A stretch of DNA of 64,000 bases from Armigeres subalbatus. Its lineage: Eukaryota > Arthropoda > Insecta > Diptera > Culicidae. A model generated the notes under the pieces. The model ran no database searches and was not told the DNA's origin. It was given only the letters and a program-made list of their open reading frames with translations. The position numbers and the translations under genes were made by a program. How positions within the stretch are numbered: position 1 is the first letter of the stretch; every line of letters starts with the position of its first letter. Below are positions 22,641 through 33,222 of the stretch, piece by piece. The DNA is taken from contig NC_085140.1 in assembly GCF_024139115.2 (NCBI RefSeq), positions 459,823,506 through 459,887,505 of the forward strand. Direction: 5' to 3'.

Positions 22641-22978
22641 AAGCATTAACATACAATATTTCATAAAAACAATAGCCTAACATTTACAAGGACGATAATT
22701 TTGCGCAATGCTATATGTAGGCACCAATTTAAGAAAAATCTGAGTCATGCTGGTCTGTTGTATACTATATCAAATATAAATTTGCTTAGAATACAGAGCC
22801 TTCTATCGAAATTTTGGCTTCCGAGCGGTTTTATAAACATTACACCACTCCCAAATAAATAGAAAGGCAAAAAAAAATTTTTTTTGCCCCATTTATTTTT
22901 TGCTTCGATAGTACGTACGCTTCGATAGTACGTACACTAAAATTACGGAGGTGTACGTACTATCGAGGTATGCCTGTA

Positions 22979-23385
22979 TACGGTAAAGGCTATATGATCG
23001 CTCCAAAAACAAACTTTTTATAGAAGGCCCGGAGACCCATAGTGTTATATACCAATCGACTCAGCTCGACGAATTAAGGTGATGTCTGTTTGTGTGTATG
23101 TATGTATGTGTGTGTGTGTGTATGTGTGTATGTGTACAAAATTTTGTAGACACACTTTTTGGAACTTGGCATTGGCCGAATTACTCGCAACTAGTTCCAT
23201 TCGACTGAGAATCCTGTCCCATTGTTTGCTATTGAAAATTGACCGAATTGGATTATGGGATCAAAAGTTATGGCCAAAATACTATTTTCTATGCGCAAAA
23301 CACGCTAAAAACACTCACTCATATATTTTAGTTTTTTTTTGCACGAGAAAGGCACCAACACCGCTAGGTGGATTAATCAGAGTTT
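22979..23385 (+). repeat. Dispersed repeat with GT microsatellite
   Basis: It contains AGACCCATAGTGTTATATAC, CAATCGACTCAGCTCGACG, a (TG)n tract at 23085-23138 and GCACGAGAAAGGCACC near the end. Its 5' edge joins TTGCCTTTCTCGTATA across the pogo-like element. A second copy lies inverted at 10450-10620. Confidence 0.65.
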
Positions 23386-23774
23386 TTTTTGTACGGATCG
23401 TAACGCTTGGTTAACTTCCTTATTTCCTTTAAAGCGTTACGTAATTTGTGAACAGTTCCTTAGTAAAGCGAAAAAAGTTACTGCCATTACTAGGTGTCTT
23501 GCACATATCTAATACGTTACGGATACAAAAAGATAATATTTCTATTATTGTAAGATTGGTAAAAATATTACTCCGAATGCCGTTACGAAATTCTGGTTCA
23601 TAGATTCCCGTCCGAAGGAATAACCGGAAATGTAGGGGACACCTCGCATATTTACATATATCGAAGGTCATATTTTAATTGTAGTCAATAGTATTCTAAT
23701 AAAAATAGCTCAAATCGACAATTATATTAAAATATGATTGCCAGGAATCGATATCTGGGAATCAATAGACTTAT

Positions 23775-24566
23775 ATTGACAACTACGTCCACTATTCCGG
23801 GACCGGAATCACCGGTATGTGGATCCGGAGGACCAAATCAAAATTTCAGAGAACCATACCATGCGACACATCAAATTACACTGCCGCGACGAGATACGGC
23901 CAACGAAAGTATAATCGGACCGTTTTGGACACATGTGACCACTCTGGCACAGTTTCCGGTACGCCACTATCCGGTTCCGGAGGACCAAATCAAAATTTCT
24001 GAGAACCATACCATGCGACACATCAAATTACACTGCCGCGACGAGATACGGCCAACGAAAGTATAATCGGACCGTTTTGGACACATGTGACCACTTTGGC
24101 ACAGGTTCCGGTACGTCACTATCCGGTTCCGGAGGACCAAATCAAAATTTCTGAGAACCATACCATGCGACACATCAAATTACACTGCCGCGACGAGATA
24201 TGGCCAACGAAAGTGTAATCGGACCGTTTTGATCACATGTGACCACTCTGGCACAGGTTCCGATACGCCACTATCCGGTTCCGGAGGACCAAATCAAAAT
24301 TCCAGAGAACCATACCATGCGACACATCAAATTACACTGCCGCGACGAGATATGGCCAACAAAAGTGTAATCGGACCGTTTTGGTCACATGTGACCACTC
24401 TGGCACAGGTTCCGGTACGCCACTATCCGGTTCCGGAGGACCAAAACGAAATTCCAGAGAATCATACCATGCGACACACCAAATTACACTGCCGCGACGA
24501 GATATGGCCAACAAAAGAGTAATTGGACCGTTTTGGGCACATGTGACCATTCTGGCACAGATTCAG
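23775..24566. repeat. 152-bp tandem satellite, about 5.2 copies
   Basis: The anchor GGAGGACCAAA starts at 23827, 23979, 24131, 24283 and 24435, exactly 152 bp apart. Adjacent units differ at only a few positions, while the outer edges decay. The period is not a multiple of three, so the open frames through it are not conserved coding. The unit includes CCGGTTCCGG and GACACATGTGACCA, both partly palindromic. Confidence 0.95.
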
Positions 24567-24633
24567 ACCTTTGCCTTATATTTAGCCTTATATAATCAAG
24601 CGAAATGGCTTCACAATATTATTTATTTTGTTG

Positions 24634-24745
24634 TACACTAACCCCACATATATGTGTCACTTTGTAACAAAAGTTAGTCACTCCATTTTGCATGTTGGTC
24701 GGATACAATTGACTCATATTAGTGAGTGGTCCATGATTGTGGGGA
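24634..24745. mobile_element. TACACTGACCCCAC MITE, empty-site copy
   Basis: Ends TACACTAACCCCACATATAT and ATGATTGTGGGG match the element at 45999-46222, which carries an extra MITE. The uninterrupted GACTCATATTAG here shows the ancestral site. Confidence 0.7.
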
Positions 24746-24756
24746 ATTCTAACATC

Positions 24757-24850
24757 AAACCATTTGGCAGAGTTGTAGAAAAACCTTTGTACTAGAAGTC
24801 CACCATATAACACATTTTGAAATTCAGATTCTGGAATGAGTTATTAACAA
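24757..24850 (-). mobile_element. Half copy of the 8914-9229 palindromic MITE
   Basis: It contains GGCAGAGTTGTAGAAAAACC, ACTAGAAGTCCACCATA and TTTGAAATTCAGATTCTGGA. This is the right arm of the palindrome without its partner. Confidence 0.7.
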
Positions 24851-25029
24851 ACTACTAAATGATCGAACGCAAATTACTAAATGATCGATAATATCCTTGT
24901 GCTGAGGTAAAACATTGCATCAACAAATGCAAAACTTGATACAGAGCAAAAGAGAGCCTCTCACTTGCATGTTTTCATAATCAATGCTAGAAGAAGTAAG
25001 TGAAAAGTGAGCAATGATTTTTTTTTTCT

Positions 25030-26395
25030 TTATTAACGTGATTTTTTATCGTTATATATAAGTTCATCACGTAGTGAGACATGAGAAATTAGCGTGAAGT
25101 GAAAAGTGAGGAGTGGGAAGTGTGATGTGAAAAGTGAGTAGTAAGAAATGTGGAGAGAGAAGTTAAAAATGAAAAGTAAAAAGTGAAAAACGATAAGTGA
25201 AAAATTTAAAGTGAAAAGTGAACTGAGAATTGAGACATGAGATCTAAAAGAAAATTGAGAGCTAAAAACTGAGAACTGAGAATTGGGATTGGGATCTGAG
25301 AACTGAGAACTAAGAACTGAGAAATAAGAAGTGAGAAATAAGAAGTAAGAAGGGAGAAGCGAGACATGAGAAATGCGAAAATAGAATTGAAAACTGAGAA
25401 GTGAGAAGTGTGATGCGAAATAAGAGAAGCGAGAAATGAGTATTGAAAGGGGAGAAATTAATACTTATGCCTTCTTTCTTCATTTTCGTTCTTCTTTATT
25501 CTTCTTCATTTTTCCCTTTTTTTTACTTTCATTTTCTTTCTTCCGTCTCCTCCATTTGTCCTTCTCTTATCTTTTTTCTTCCGTTTATATTCAGCATTCT
25601 TTCTTCTTCTTTCGTTCGTCTTTCCTCTTATTTCTCCCTGCATTCTTCTACCTTTTTTCTTGTTTCTTTTTTCTTTCTTCTTCATTCTTTTTTTTCAACT
25701 TCGTTCCTTCTCCTCTCTTCTTCCTTTTTTTCTTCTTCTACCTCATATTTTCTTCCTTATTCCATTTCCTTCATCATTCGTCCTTCTTTCTTTTTTATTC
25801 TTCCTTCTCCCTTCTTCCTTTTCCTTCTTTCTTTTTCTTTTCTCCTTCTTTTTTCTTCACTATTCTTTCTTTTTCCTTCTTCCTTCTTTTTCTTCCCTTT
25901 ACGTTCTTTCTTAATCATTTCTTCTTTCTTCTCTATTCTTTCTTATCCATCCTTCCTTCTTCTCTCCTCCTTCTTTATTCATTCTTCTTACTTCTTCCTT
26001 TTTCTATTTTTTCTTCTTTCTCCTTTCTTTTTACTTCGTTCTTCTGTCTTCTTTCTTTTTGCTTTTCTCTTTCGTCTTCCTTCCTTCATTCGTTTTTCTT
26101 CCTTCTTCCTTCTTCCTTTTTCCTTCACCTTTTTTCCTTTTTCTCTCTTCTTCTTTGTTTAAAAAATTTCATCTCGGTATGTTTTACTACTCGTTATCTC
26201 ACATATCGCTTTCATCTATCATATCGCACTTCTAAATTCGTTTCTACAAATTTTTTCCTAAAATCGTTTCTCACTTCTCACGACTCATTCCTCACTTCTC
26301 ATTTTGATCATCTCACTTCAGTCTACCAATTTTTATACCGCAAAATTACCCTTTCGACCAAACGTAATTCGGCCAAATGACTCTTAGCCCTTTCA
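25030..26395. repeat. Purine-to-pyrimidine low-complexity tract
   Basis: From 25070 to 25460 the plus strand is made of GAGAAGTGAGAAATG-like words. From 25461 to 26165 it is almost pure CTTCTTTCT. At 26170-26395 it ends with TCTCACTTCTCA words and then GGCCAAATGACTC. The first and last parts can pair. The final words link it to the GGCCGAA foldback family, whose core is the same GAGAAGTGAGA. A 314-codon Ser/Phe-rich frame here is an artefact of composition. Confidence 0.85.
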
Positions 26396-26410
26396 TCAAT
26401 ATAGGGGTAC

Positions 26411-28180
26411 CAATACTTCCACATGTGTATTGTACACGTCCACGGTCGGGTCTGAGCTTGACGACCGACTGGCAAATAGCTTACACCAGGCCTGCCCAAC
26501 CTTTTCAAGCCACGGGCCAATTTTCAGAATGGCCACTTGCTGGCGGGCCAGAAAATAGTCGCTACATACTTTTCATACGTTTTCAAAATAACGAAAGTAA
26601 AACAATTTTTTTTTTCAGAACGGAATTAAGTTTTAGAGATTTATTTTAACAAAAAACTAAACACAATTGCGTCTGACAATCTTCTTGTGTGTGCTTATTT
26701 TTGTTCTCACGTAACAGGACATGGGGTTGTTGGTTTCATTCCAATGTTCGACGCATATTGATTTCACAATCGGTGATCGAATTTCACAAGCAGATAATGA
26801 AGACTAAGACCAACAACTAATTTTAACTACCTTCATTCTTGACGAGAGTTGTTCACACAGATATGTACTTCTGGAGAGAGAAAATATTTTACAAAAGATA
26901 TGTCTTTATGAAATTTGGATTTGAGCACGTTTCTGCATTATCTTTGTTTGAAACATTCCACATAGGGGGGCTGCTCCTGGAATTCATCTCAAGGCTCCGA
27001 TAATCATCCTATCAAAAACAAAGCAATGGAAAGTAATTCGATTTGATTCTCATTTTTGTGATTTTTCTCAGTATGTTGACAAAAAGAAGCGACAAAATTG
27101 GTGCTGTATTTCTTTGTTTCGCGATGAGAGGAATATATGTTCAGTGAGATGGAGATCTGGCCAGATTTTTTTTTGTGAAAAATGCAATGTGCAAAAAAAT
27201 ATTGCTGCTAATTCCCCTTATAGAATTGCTATTCCTCTGTAATTTGAAAATGATCATCAATTGCTTTTATAAAGAATACAAAAGATGAAACCTTCGTCAT
27301 TCTGACTCACACTTTTGAACCGTACTGACAATAATTTTACCCTTTCTTGTTTACAAGCGTATAGATTACAAAGAATGAACTTTTTATTTTATTACTTCCT
27401 TACAAATGATCAAATAATTTGCTGATCTTTGAACCGGATCTTTTAAAAAATGATCCACGAATCATTCACTCACTTTAAAGATCCGGATCATTTGATCGGT
27501 TCCGGATCTGAACGCCCATCTCTAGAGCACACCATATCAAAAAAACAGCCGATATGAATTCCGTAACAAGTTCCCCGTTCTATAGACTAAGTTTTTTGAG
27601 CTCGGCAAAATCGGACATCGGAGCTACAGCTATTAAATTTTCATAACTGAACTTCGGCATAAAATTTCGTTTTTACAGATTCTCAGCAAAATACTTACTG
27701 TATCTCAGCAACCGAAACGTCACTTTTACTGAGATCTCGGCAAAAATCATGTTTGCTGAAACTCGGTGGTGGGAAAATAAACAAAAAATGATGAGATCTC
27801 GGCAAAAAAAATTAAAGGCTTCATACGTATTGCCAAAATCTGATTAACAGCAAAGCTGTTAACAACAAGCGACTTCGTGCTTGGCCAGATTTAATTTATT
27901 TAATTAGTTATAACCTACATTATTTATTAATAAATAATAAGGAGAAGCTTTTCGAGCCAGATAGGGCCGGTTATGAAGTATTTTTTTCATACAGGCCGCG
28001 GGCCACAAAAAATCGAGCCAAGGGCCGCATCCGGCCCGCGGGCCGTACGTTGGGCAGCCCTGGCTTACACAACCTCACTTGATCAGTACCGTTGCTGATG
28101 AAGAATGTGTTTAGCCGCCAGACATTCTAAATACTCACGCTCCTCTAATGTGGACGTGTACAATACACATGTGGAAGTAT
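26411..28180 (+). mobile_element. Family B SINE-like unit, split by a hAT transposon
   Basis: The segments 26411-26486 and 28063-28180 join as one sequence homologous to 18222-18360. Their outer ends are inverted repeats (CAATACTTCCACATGTGTAT on both sides). The hAT element at 26487-28062 interrupts them. The tRNA-like core follows at 28233. Confidence 0.7.
26487..28062 (-). mobile_element. Defective hAT transposon, 1576 bp, with 8-bp target duplication
   Basis: Termini CAGGCCTGCCCAAC and CAGGGCTGCCCAAC (complement) are typical hAT ends. They are flanked by perfect GCTTACAC duplications (26479-26486 and 28063-28070). The minus strand keeps shreds of transposase: a GELV..ISAV N-terminal block near 27550 and the dimerisation block RSTYLCEQLSSRMK near 26850. 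Most of the gene is deleted or replaced. Inside, 27400-27530 ends with CCCATCTCTAG, resembling the end of another hAT MITE. Confidence 0.9.
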
Positions 28181-28189
28181 TGGAAATCT

Positions 28190-28440
28190 CGAGCTCGTTC
28201 AGTAGCTGCTAGGTTGCGAAGGCCGACGGAGGTCCTTCGTAGCTTAGTTGGTTAAAGCACCAGTCTAGCGTACTGTAGGGTCACGGGTTCGAGTCCCATC
28301 GAAGGGAAAGTGGTTACCTCCAATACATTTTCCAAATTAATATCTTCCACATAAAGTACATATTCACATATGAGTTTTCATAACATTGTAAATTAACGTC
28401 CAAGTCGGGTGGTTTAATCCCCGGAAATAGGCAATTACCT
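28190..28440 (+). mobile_element. Family B SINE, tRNA-Ala-like core
   Basis: Positions 28233-28306 fold as a tRNA: a 7-bp acceptor (TCCTTCG with CGAAGGG, one wobble), a D arm GCTT/AAGC, an anticodon loop CTAGCGT (anticodon AGC) and a T loop TTCGAGT. The anticodon and T stems each contain a mismatch. The sequence continues without a break into a repeat tail shared with 18540-18690, so I read it as a SINE head and not a functional tRNA gene. Confidence 0.65.
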
Positions 28441-29395
28441 TTGATTGAACTGAACCCAATTATGTTATCCGAGTATATGTCTTTCACTTGCATCTTAAAT
28501 CTGGGCGTATAAAATGTTGTAAGGTCTCCAAACTTTTCTGGAGTTTGAATAAAATGGTCTACCGAATCAACTGAGGCTTGCGTGATGTCGCCAGCCACGA
28601 TAACCACCCAATTATGTCCTCCGAGTATTTGTCTTTCGCTCGCGTCTCAAATCCAGGTATATGAGATGTTCTTCTTCTTCTTCTTCTTCTTCTTCTTATT
28701 CTTCGTTGGCATTACATCTCCCACTGGGACATTGCCGCCTCGCAGCTTAGTGTTCATTAAGCACTTCCACAATTATTAACTGCGAGGTTTCTAAGCCAAG
28801 TTACCATTTTCGCATTCGTATATCATGAGGCTAACACGATGATACTTTTATGCCCAGGGAAGTCGAGACAATTTCCAATCCGAAAATTGCCTAGACCGGT
28901 ACCGGGAATCGAACCCAGCCACCCTCAGCATGGTCTTGCTTTGTAGCCGCGCATCTTACCGCACGGCTAAGAAGGGCCCGAGATGTTCTAAGATCTCCAA
29001 ATTGCCCTTGAGTTTGAATCAAATGTTCTGCCGAATCAACATCTCATATGCCTGGATTTAAAACGTAAGTGAAAGGCAAATAATCGGAGGACATTATTGG
29101 GTTGATACCGCGGCTGAAGGCACCATGGAAGCCTTGGTTGATTTATTAGACCATTTGATTCAAACTCCAGGGCAATTTGTAGATCTTACAACACCTCATA
29201 TGTCTTGTTTTGAGACGCAAGTGAGAGACAAATCCTCGGAGGACATAATTGATACCACGGGTTGTGACATCATGAAGGCTTTGGTTGATTCGATAGACCA
29301 TTTGATTCAAACTCCAGGACAATTTGGAAATCTTATAACATCTCATATACCTGGATTTGGAGAGATCTTACAATACCTCATGTAAGACGCAAGTG
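28441..29395. repeat. About 150-bp repeat units in both orientations
   Basis: Two head-to-tail units (29125-29275 and 29276-29390, plus) and inverted units (28440-28600 and 28990-29045, minus) share a translated pattern: VDSxDHLIQTPGQFGDL, then an SEDII block. The pattern stays mostly open in each unit. It may be an amplified fragment of a coding repeat or chance. A Feilai SINE interrupts it. Confidence 0.65.
28673..28979 (-). mobile_element. Feilai-type SINE, near full length
   Basis: On the minus strand it starts with a tRNA-like head (CTTAGCCGTGCGGTAAGATG, B box GGTTCGATTCCC) and continues through TTGTCTCGACTTCCCTGGGC, ATAAAAGTATCATCGTG and TAGAAACCTCGCAG. It ends in a (GAA)n-type tail, seen as (CTT)n at 28671-28697 on the plus strand. 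Target duplications GAGATGTTCT lie at 28663-28672 and 28980-28989. The body matches what I know as the Aedes Feilai family. Confidence 0.85.
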
Positions 29396-29604
29396 AATGT
29401 ATTTAAAAGTATCCAACGATCAATAAATTAAGAGAAATACTAGAAATTTAGCAAAAAATCTTTTTATTTCACATTCGGTTTACGTCCCCCCAATAAAAAG
29501 ACGAAAAAAGAGGGTCGAGTGTATTAGATTGGGTGTACCAATCGTCGCCATACATAAGAACAACTCTGTCATAAACAATGAGTAAAAGAAAAATATATTA
29601 AGCT

Positions 29605-29762
29605 CTTTTAGTGGAATGTATTAAACCGTCTAAGACGAATTAAGTACTGTCCATTTAATTCCACCAGTTAATTTTCGTTATCTTTGCAGATACGTATTTC
29701 GACCACAACTGTGTGGTCGTCTTCAGTGTCTCGTACTTGACTCGACTTAATAATAAGTAAAA
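29605..29762 (-). repeat. Hammerhead-like dispersed repeat, copy 2
   Basis: The minus strand reads ACTGAAGA, stem CGACCACA-CAGT-TGTGGTCG (8 of 8 paired), AAATACG, then a CGTATC...GATAACG hairpin. It continues to GGTGGAATTAAATGG and an ATTCCACTAAAAGAGCTT end. The stem differs from the 33-kb copy at three base pairs, all still paired. Confidence 0.7.
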
Positions 29763-29869
29763 GGCATGCGAGTCGGAGTCGACTTTCTATATCAAGCGAA
29801 AGATTCTACTTCCTGCTCCTGAGAACAGCTAAGAAAACCACAATAAAATTTGTTATAATCCTCAAAATT

Positions 29870-30060
29870 GATTAATCCATAATAGGAACGCATGTACCAG
29901 TTGTGGACTATTCTTAATTTTGGTTTCTTATTTGGCAAAACCCATTGTTTTCTTATGGGATTGGCCAAATTCGGACTACTAGTGCGACAATTGGTGTAAA
30001 GGACTTTAAAAATAAGGAAAAATCAATTTTTACAATCATGCTTTGCTTGTTTTGGAGGAG
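29870..30060 (-). repeat. Dispersed repeat, inverted copy of 10110-10330
   Basis: It shares ATAATAGGAACGCATGTACCA, AATTTTGGTTTC and AGTGCGACAATTGGT in the same order on the opposite strand. A further short AGTGCGACAACTGGTGC sits at 30119-30135. Confidence 0.6.
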
Positions 30061-30299
30061 ATCAAAGGTGTATATTATTTTGTGGTGATTTGATTGACCA
30101 TTTCGCATATAAAGCACTAGTGCGACAACTGGTGCTATAGCCACGACTTTGAGAGATCTGTAAAGTGGTTATGACTCTGTTATACTCCATAATGAGCACC
30201 ATTGGAAATTTACGGATGCTAAAATGTAAGTGTTCCAAATATGAGTCATGTTTAGATTTGAATAAAATCCATGTAGGTATCATGCACCTCCATACGTAA

Positions 30300-33090
30300 T
30301 ACCAGAAAATAGTAAAACGGACGCGTGGTACGTTATGCCCAAAGTAATGCCAAATAACAGGTGTTTATCTTCAACCGAAACAGAACATCCCTAATGAAAA
30401 TTTGAATGCAATGTAAGCAATATCATTAAAATATGTATACTACAATAGCATATTTTCTCTACTAACGTTGAAATATTTATCGATTGAATTATGCATTGAA
30501 TTCGAAAGTGTATCTGCAAGCTTAAAATTATGTAGTGGAATCAAATGGAATAGTAACGACTCGTTTTATATCGTCAATATTCTTTATATTCGTGAATTTT
30601 TAAATGTCTTTATTGATGTGTTAAACCTTAAAAAAATACTGTTTTGACCAATAACGAGAAAGTTAATACCTCCACAAGAAAGATGATTCAGATTTATTCT
30701 CGTATTTCTGCAATCGAATCGTCGATCCCCACAGTTTGTTTTTTTTTTGTGAAGAATGAATAATTCTGCCGTCACCTTCCTTTCTGATTCCCATTTCTCG
30801 CCCCAAATGGTCCTGGCACGTATTATAACGAGTTGCCTTCCGCTATTCTTTACCTCGCAAGTTTTGAATTTGGTGAGAAGGCAGCTCTGTAGTATATGAC
30901 ATGCGCGTCCCCCACTCGGTCTGTTCCTGTTTCGCTCTTTTACTCTCACAGTCATACAGTCTGTGAATGCGAGAAGCCACCCTACTGGGTGCCTTCTGTG
31001 GGGGCTCCAAACAAACCCAGCTTTTCGATCGATAAAATATACATAGGGACACTGTTTTGGTTTCACATGATGTTTTCTAGAATTTATAACCAGAATAAAA
31101 TAAAAATCTGAATATCTAAGTAAATCAGTAATAGTTATAAGTATAAAATTTACAGGAATCTAAATAATGTCTAGTTTATATGTTTAGCTGTTGAATAGTA
31201 AAATAAACATGACATAGTTCTACATTGCAAGCAATTTACTTCGTTAATCATTGGCACTGCAAACACCAGAACTGCAGAGATTTCATAGCTTTCTATAGTA
31301 ATAAATATTAAATCAGCTAACGAATTTTAAAATTTGATTTCGATAAAAAAAATGATTAAGAAAGTTTTATCTGAATTTTATTACTATTTCAGTACCATTC
31401 AAAACTCATTTCATGCATATACTTAAAAGTGCTTCAGCAACCCTATAAATGAATATGGACCGAAACGCCCGATTCAAAACCATTGTCGCAGCCTCGTCCT
31501 CGCCGACGATATCCTTTCGTGTGTACATTATGCTTCATGCTCACTGCATCTCTTTCACTCGTCGTTTCCATTCCATGGGACACAAAAGCATTTGAATGTT
31601 AAAGCATTGTAATAAAAAGGAATCATTGCCGTTGCGGACGACGACGAGCACGTTTGTGTTGGTTGGTTCCTGCTCACACCGAAGGTTATATACCTACACC
31701 GACTAGGTACTGCATTTGAATATAAAACGACAATGGGTTGGGTGGAAACCCTTTCCACTCGAGCCCAACCGAACGCCCTTCTTTGAATTTTTCACCTATC
31801 GCATCCCCGTGGCGCGCATCCTTCATTTTTTAGAATTTAAATTATATTCAAGGGGAAACAGCCGAGGTGTCGGTGCTGAACGAATCACAACTCAGCAACC
31901 CGATTAGCGATGACGATATGAAGGAAGGGGTGCGAGGATAACGATTTTTATGTAAATCAGCGCCTGCTATTTTCGTGCGATTGAGGGGGCAGGTCGCCAA
32001 CACACGCACACCATCAACGCAAGTTTTTCCGCTCGTTATTCAAATTTTTTGATTCGTTCCGCTCGCATCGGACTGCTATGGTAAAAAGTGGAACATTTCC
32101 TTCTGTTGTCTTGTCTCCCAGCGATGCCTTTTCAGCCTTTGATTGTGTTTGTGTGCAGGAAAATCGGATTGGATGGAAAATTTTTCAGCCAATCAGGGCA
32201 TGCTCCCCCAAACGAAACAGACCAGTAAAGTAAGAAGGAAACGACGGAACGGAAAACGGTATATTTATGATAAAATATGAAATTTTATATTCTATGTTTT
32301 CCCGCTCCCGGGCTTGGGGCTGCTTTTCCTTTTTTTTGTGTCAGAATAAACGCGTCGCACACACATGGAAGGTACCTACGTGAACGAAAGAAGGTGGATT
32401 TTTATAAACGAAAGCACATGCACATATATTCCGGTGCTGGCGGTGGAGTGTGGGGGGGAAGGTTGGGTCCTCGAGTGGAAGAAGATTATTTTTTATTATT
32501 ATTTTATACATTATGTATGCCCGCATACATAAAAGAGTGGAAAATGGAAAATTTTCCCATTTTATTTTCTGGGTTTGGGGGATTTTATGCTTACTTTTCC
32601 CTCTTCCGAGCGACGGTTATATCCTTAACGAGCTTTATTTGTGTTTTCCATTTTCAGAATTTTGTGCTTTGGTGGAACTGGGGGTAGATTTTCAACGACT
32701 GAAGCTTATTAGATATTGCTGCTTAATGCGGTTTTGTAGTATGTTGTTTGAGCTGCTTGAAATTGAATTTCGTTTTTTAACAAACTGTACAAAATATTCG
32801 AAGCGTATAGTTGAAAGAAGACTTTTGACTATAGGTTTAATTATTACCCGTCAGTTGTCGATTTATGGCTTTTTAAATTTTAATGTATTGTATGTTTGCT
32901 ACATGCCCTATCAAACGCTATATTTTAAAAGTTAAATTGAAAGGAGACAGAATAATAATGTTCAAATATTTTATTCGAATTGTGGAATGTCTGCTAATTG
33001 AACTTTATTGTAAGCAAAGTTTCACTTGATAGAGGAAAATAACAAACTAATAACACAATAATAACCAATAATGTTAAGAAAATTATTTTG
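30300..33090. other. Repeat-poor DNA, no gene recognised
   Basis: No transposon signature was found. Segments 30700-31050 and 31450-32350 have higher GC and no low complexity, so host regulatory DNA or untranslated exons could lie here. The overlapping open frames at 32277-32935 contain runs of G and T and no recognisable domain. Confidence 0.4.
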
Positions 33091-33099
33091 AAAATTTTA

Positions 33100-33222
33100 A
33101 GTCGAGTCAAGTACGAGACACTGAAGACGGCCTTACTGTTAAGGTCGAAATACGTATCTGTCAAGATACAATTAAGTGGTGGAATTCAATGGGATTGTAC
33201 AAACTCGTCTTATGACAAGTGA
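33100..33222 (+). repeat. Hammerhead-like dispersed repeat, copy 3
   Basis: The plus strand reads CACTGAAGA, stem CGGCCTTA-CTGT-TAAGGTCG (8 pairs, one G-U), AAATAC, a GTATC-TGTCAA-GATAC hairpin and GTGGTGGAATTCAATGGGA. It ends AACTCGTCTTATGACAAGTG. It is the clearest single copy. Confidence 0.75.

Larger units (their letters stand above)
19669..22976. mobile_element. Pogo/Tigger-like non-autonomous transposon, 3308 bp
   Basis: The inverted ends begin CAGGCATACCTCGATAGTAC and are flanked by TA on both sides (19667-19668 and 22977-22978). CAGGCATACCTCG is the classic start of Tigger-type pogo termini. The left end repeats a CCTCGATAGTACGTA unit about five times and the right end three times, which suggests iterated transposase sites. 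No DDE transposase or CENP-B-like helix-turn-helix is readable inside. The interior carries arrays and two MITEs. It landed inside a dispersed repeat whose parts (TTGCCTTTCTCGTATA and GGTAAAGGC) flank it. Confidence 0.8.

Noticed and set aside
23775..24566. CRISPR-like array
   Set aside because: Units are contiguous 152-bp satellite repeats without spacers, in a eukaryotic context. The same holds for the 52-bp array at 57110-57560.
23734..24641. Several open frames of about 60-110 codons that look alike
   Set aside because: They are readings of the 152-bp satellite. The period is not a multiple of three, so no frame is maintained.
25436..26380. A 314-codon open frame and its overlapping companions
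   Set aside because: The tract is almost pure C and T, so stops are rare in any plus frame. The product is only Ser, Phe and Leu.
28233..28306. Functional tRNA-Ala(AGC) gene
   Set aside because: The fold is good, but the anticodon and T stems have mismatches, and the same core with its flanks recurs at 17966 and 18463 as part of a longer repeat.
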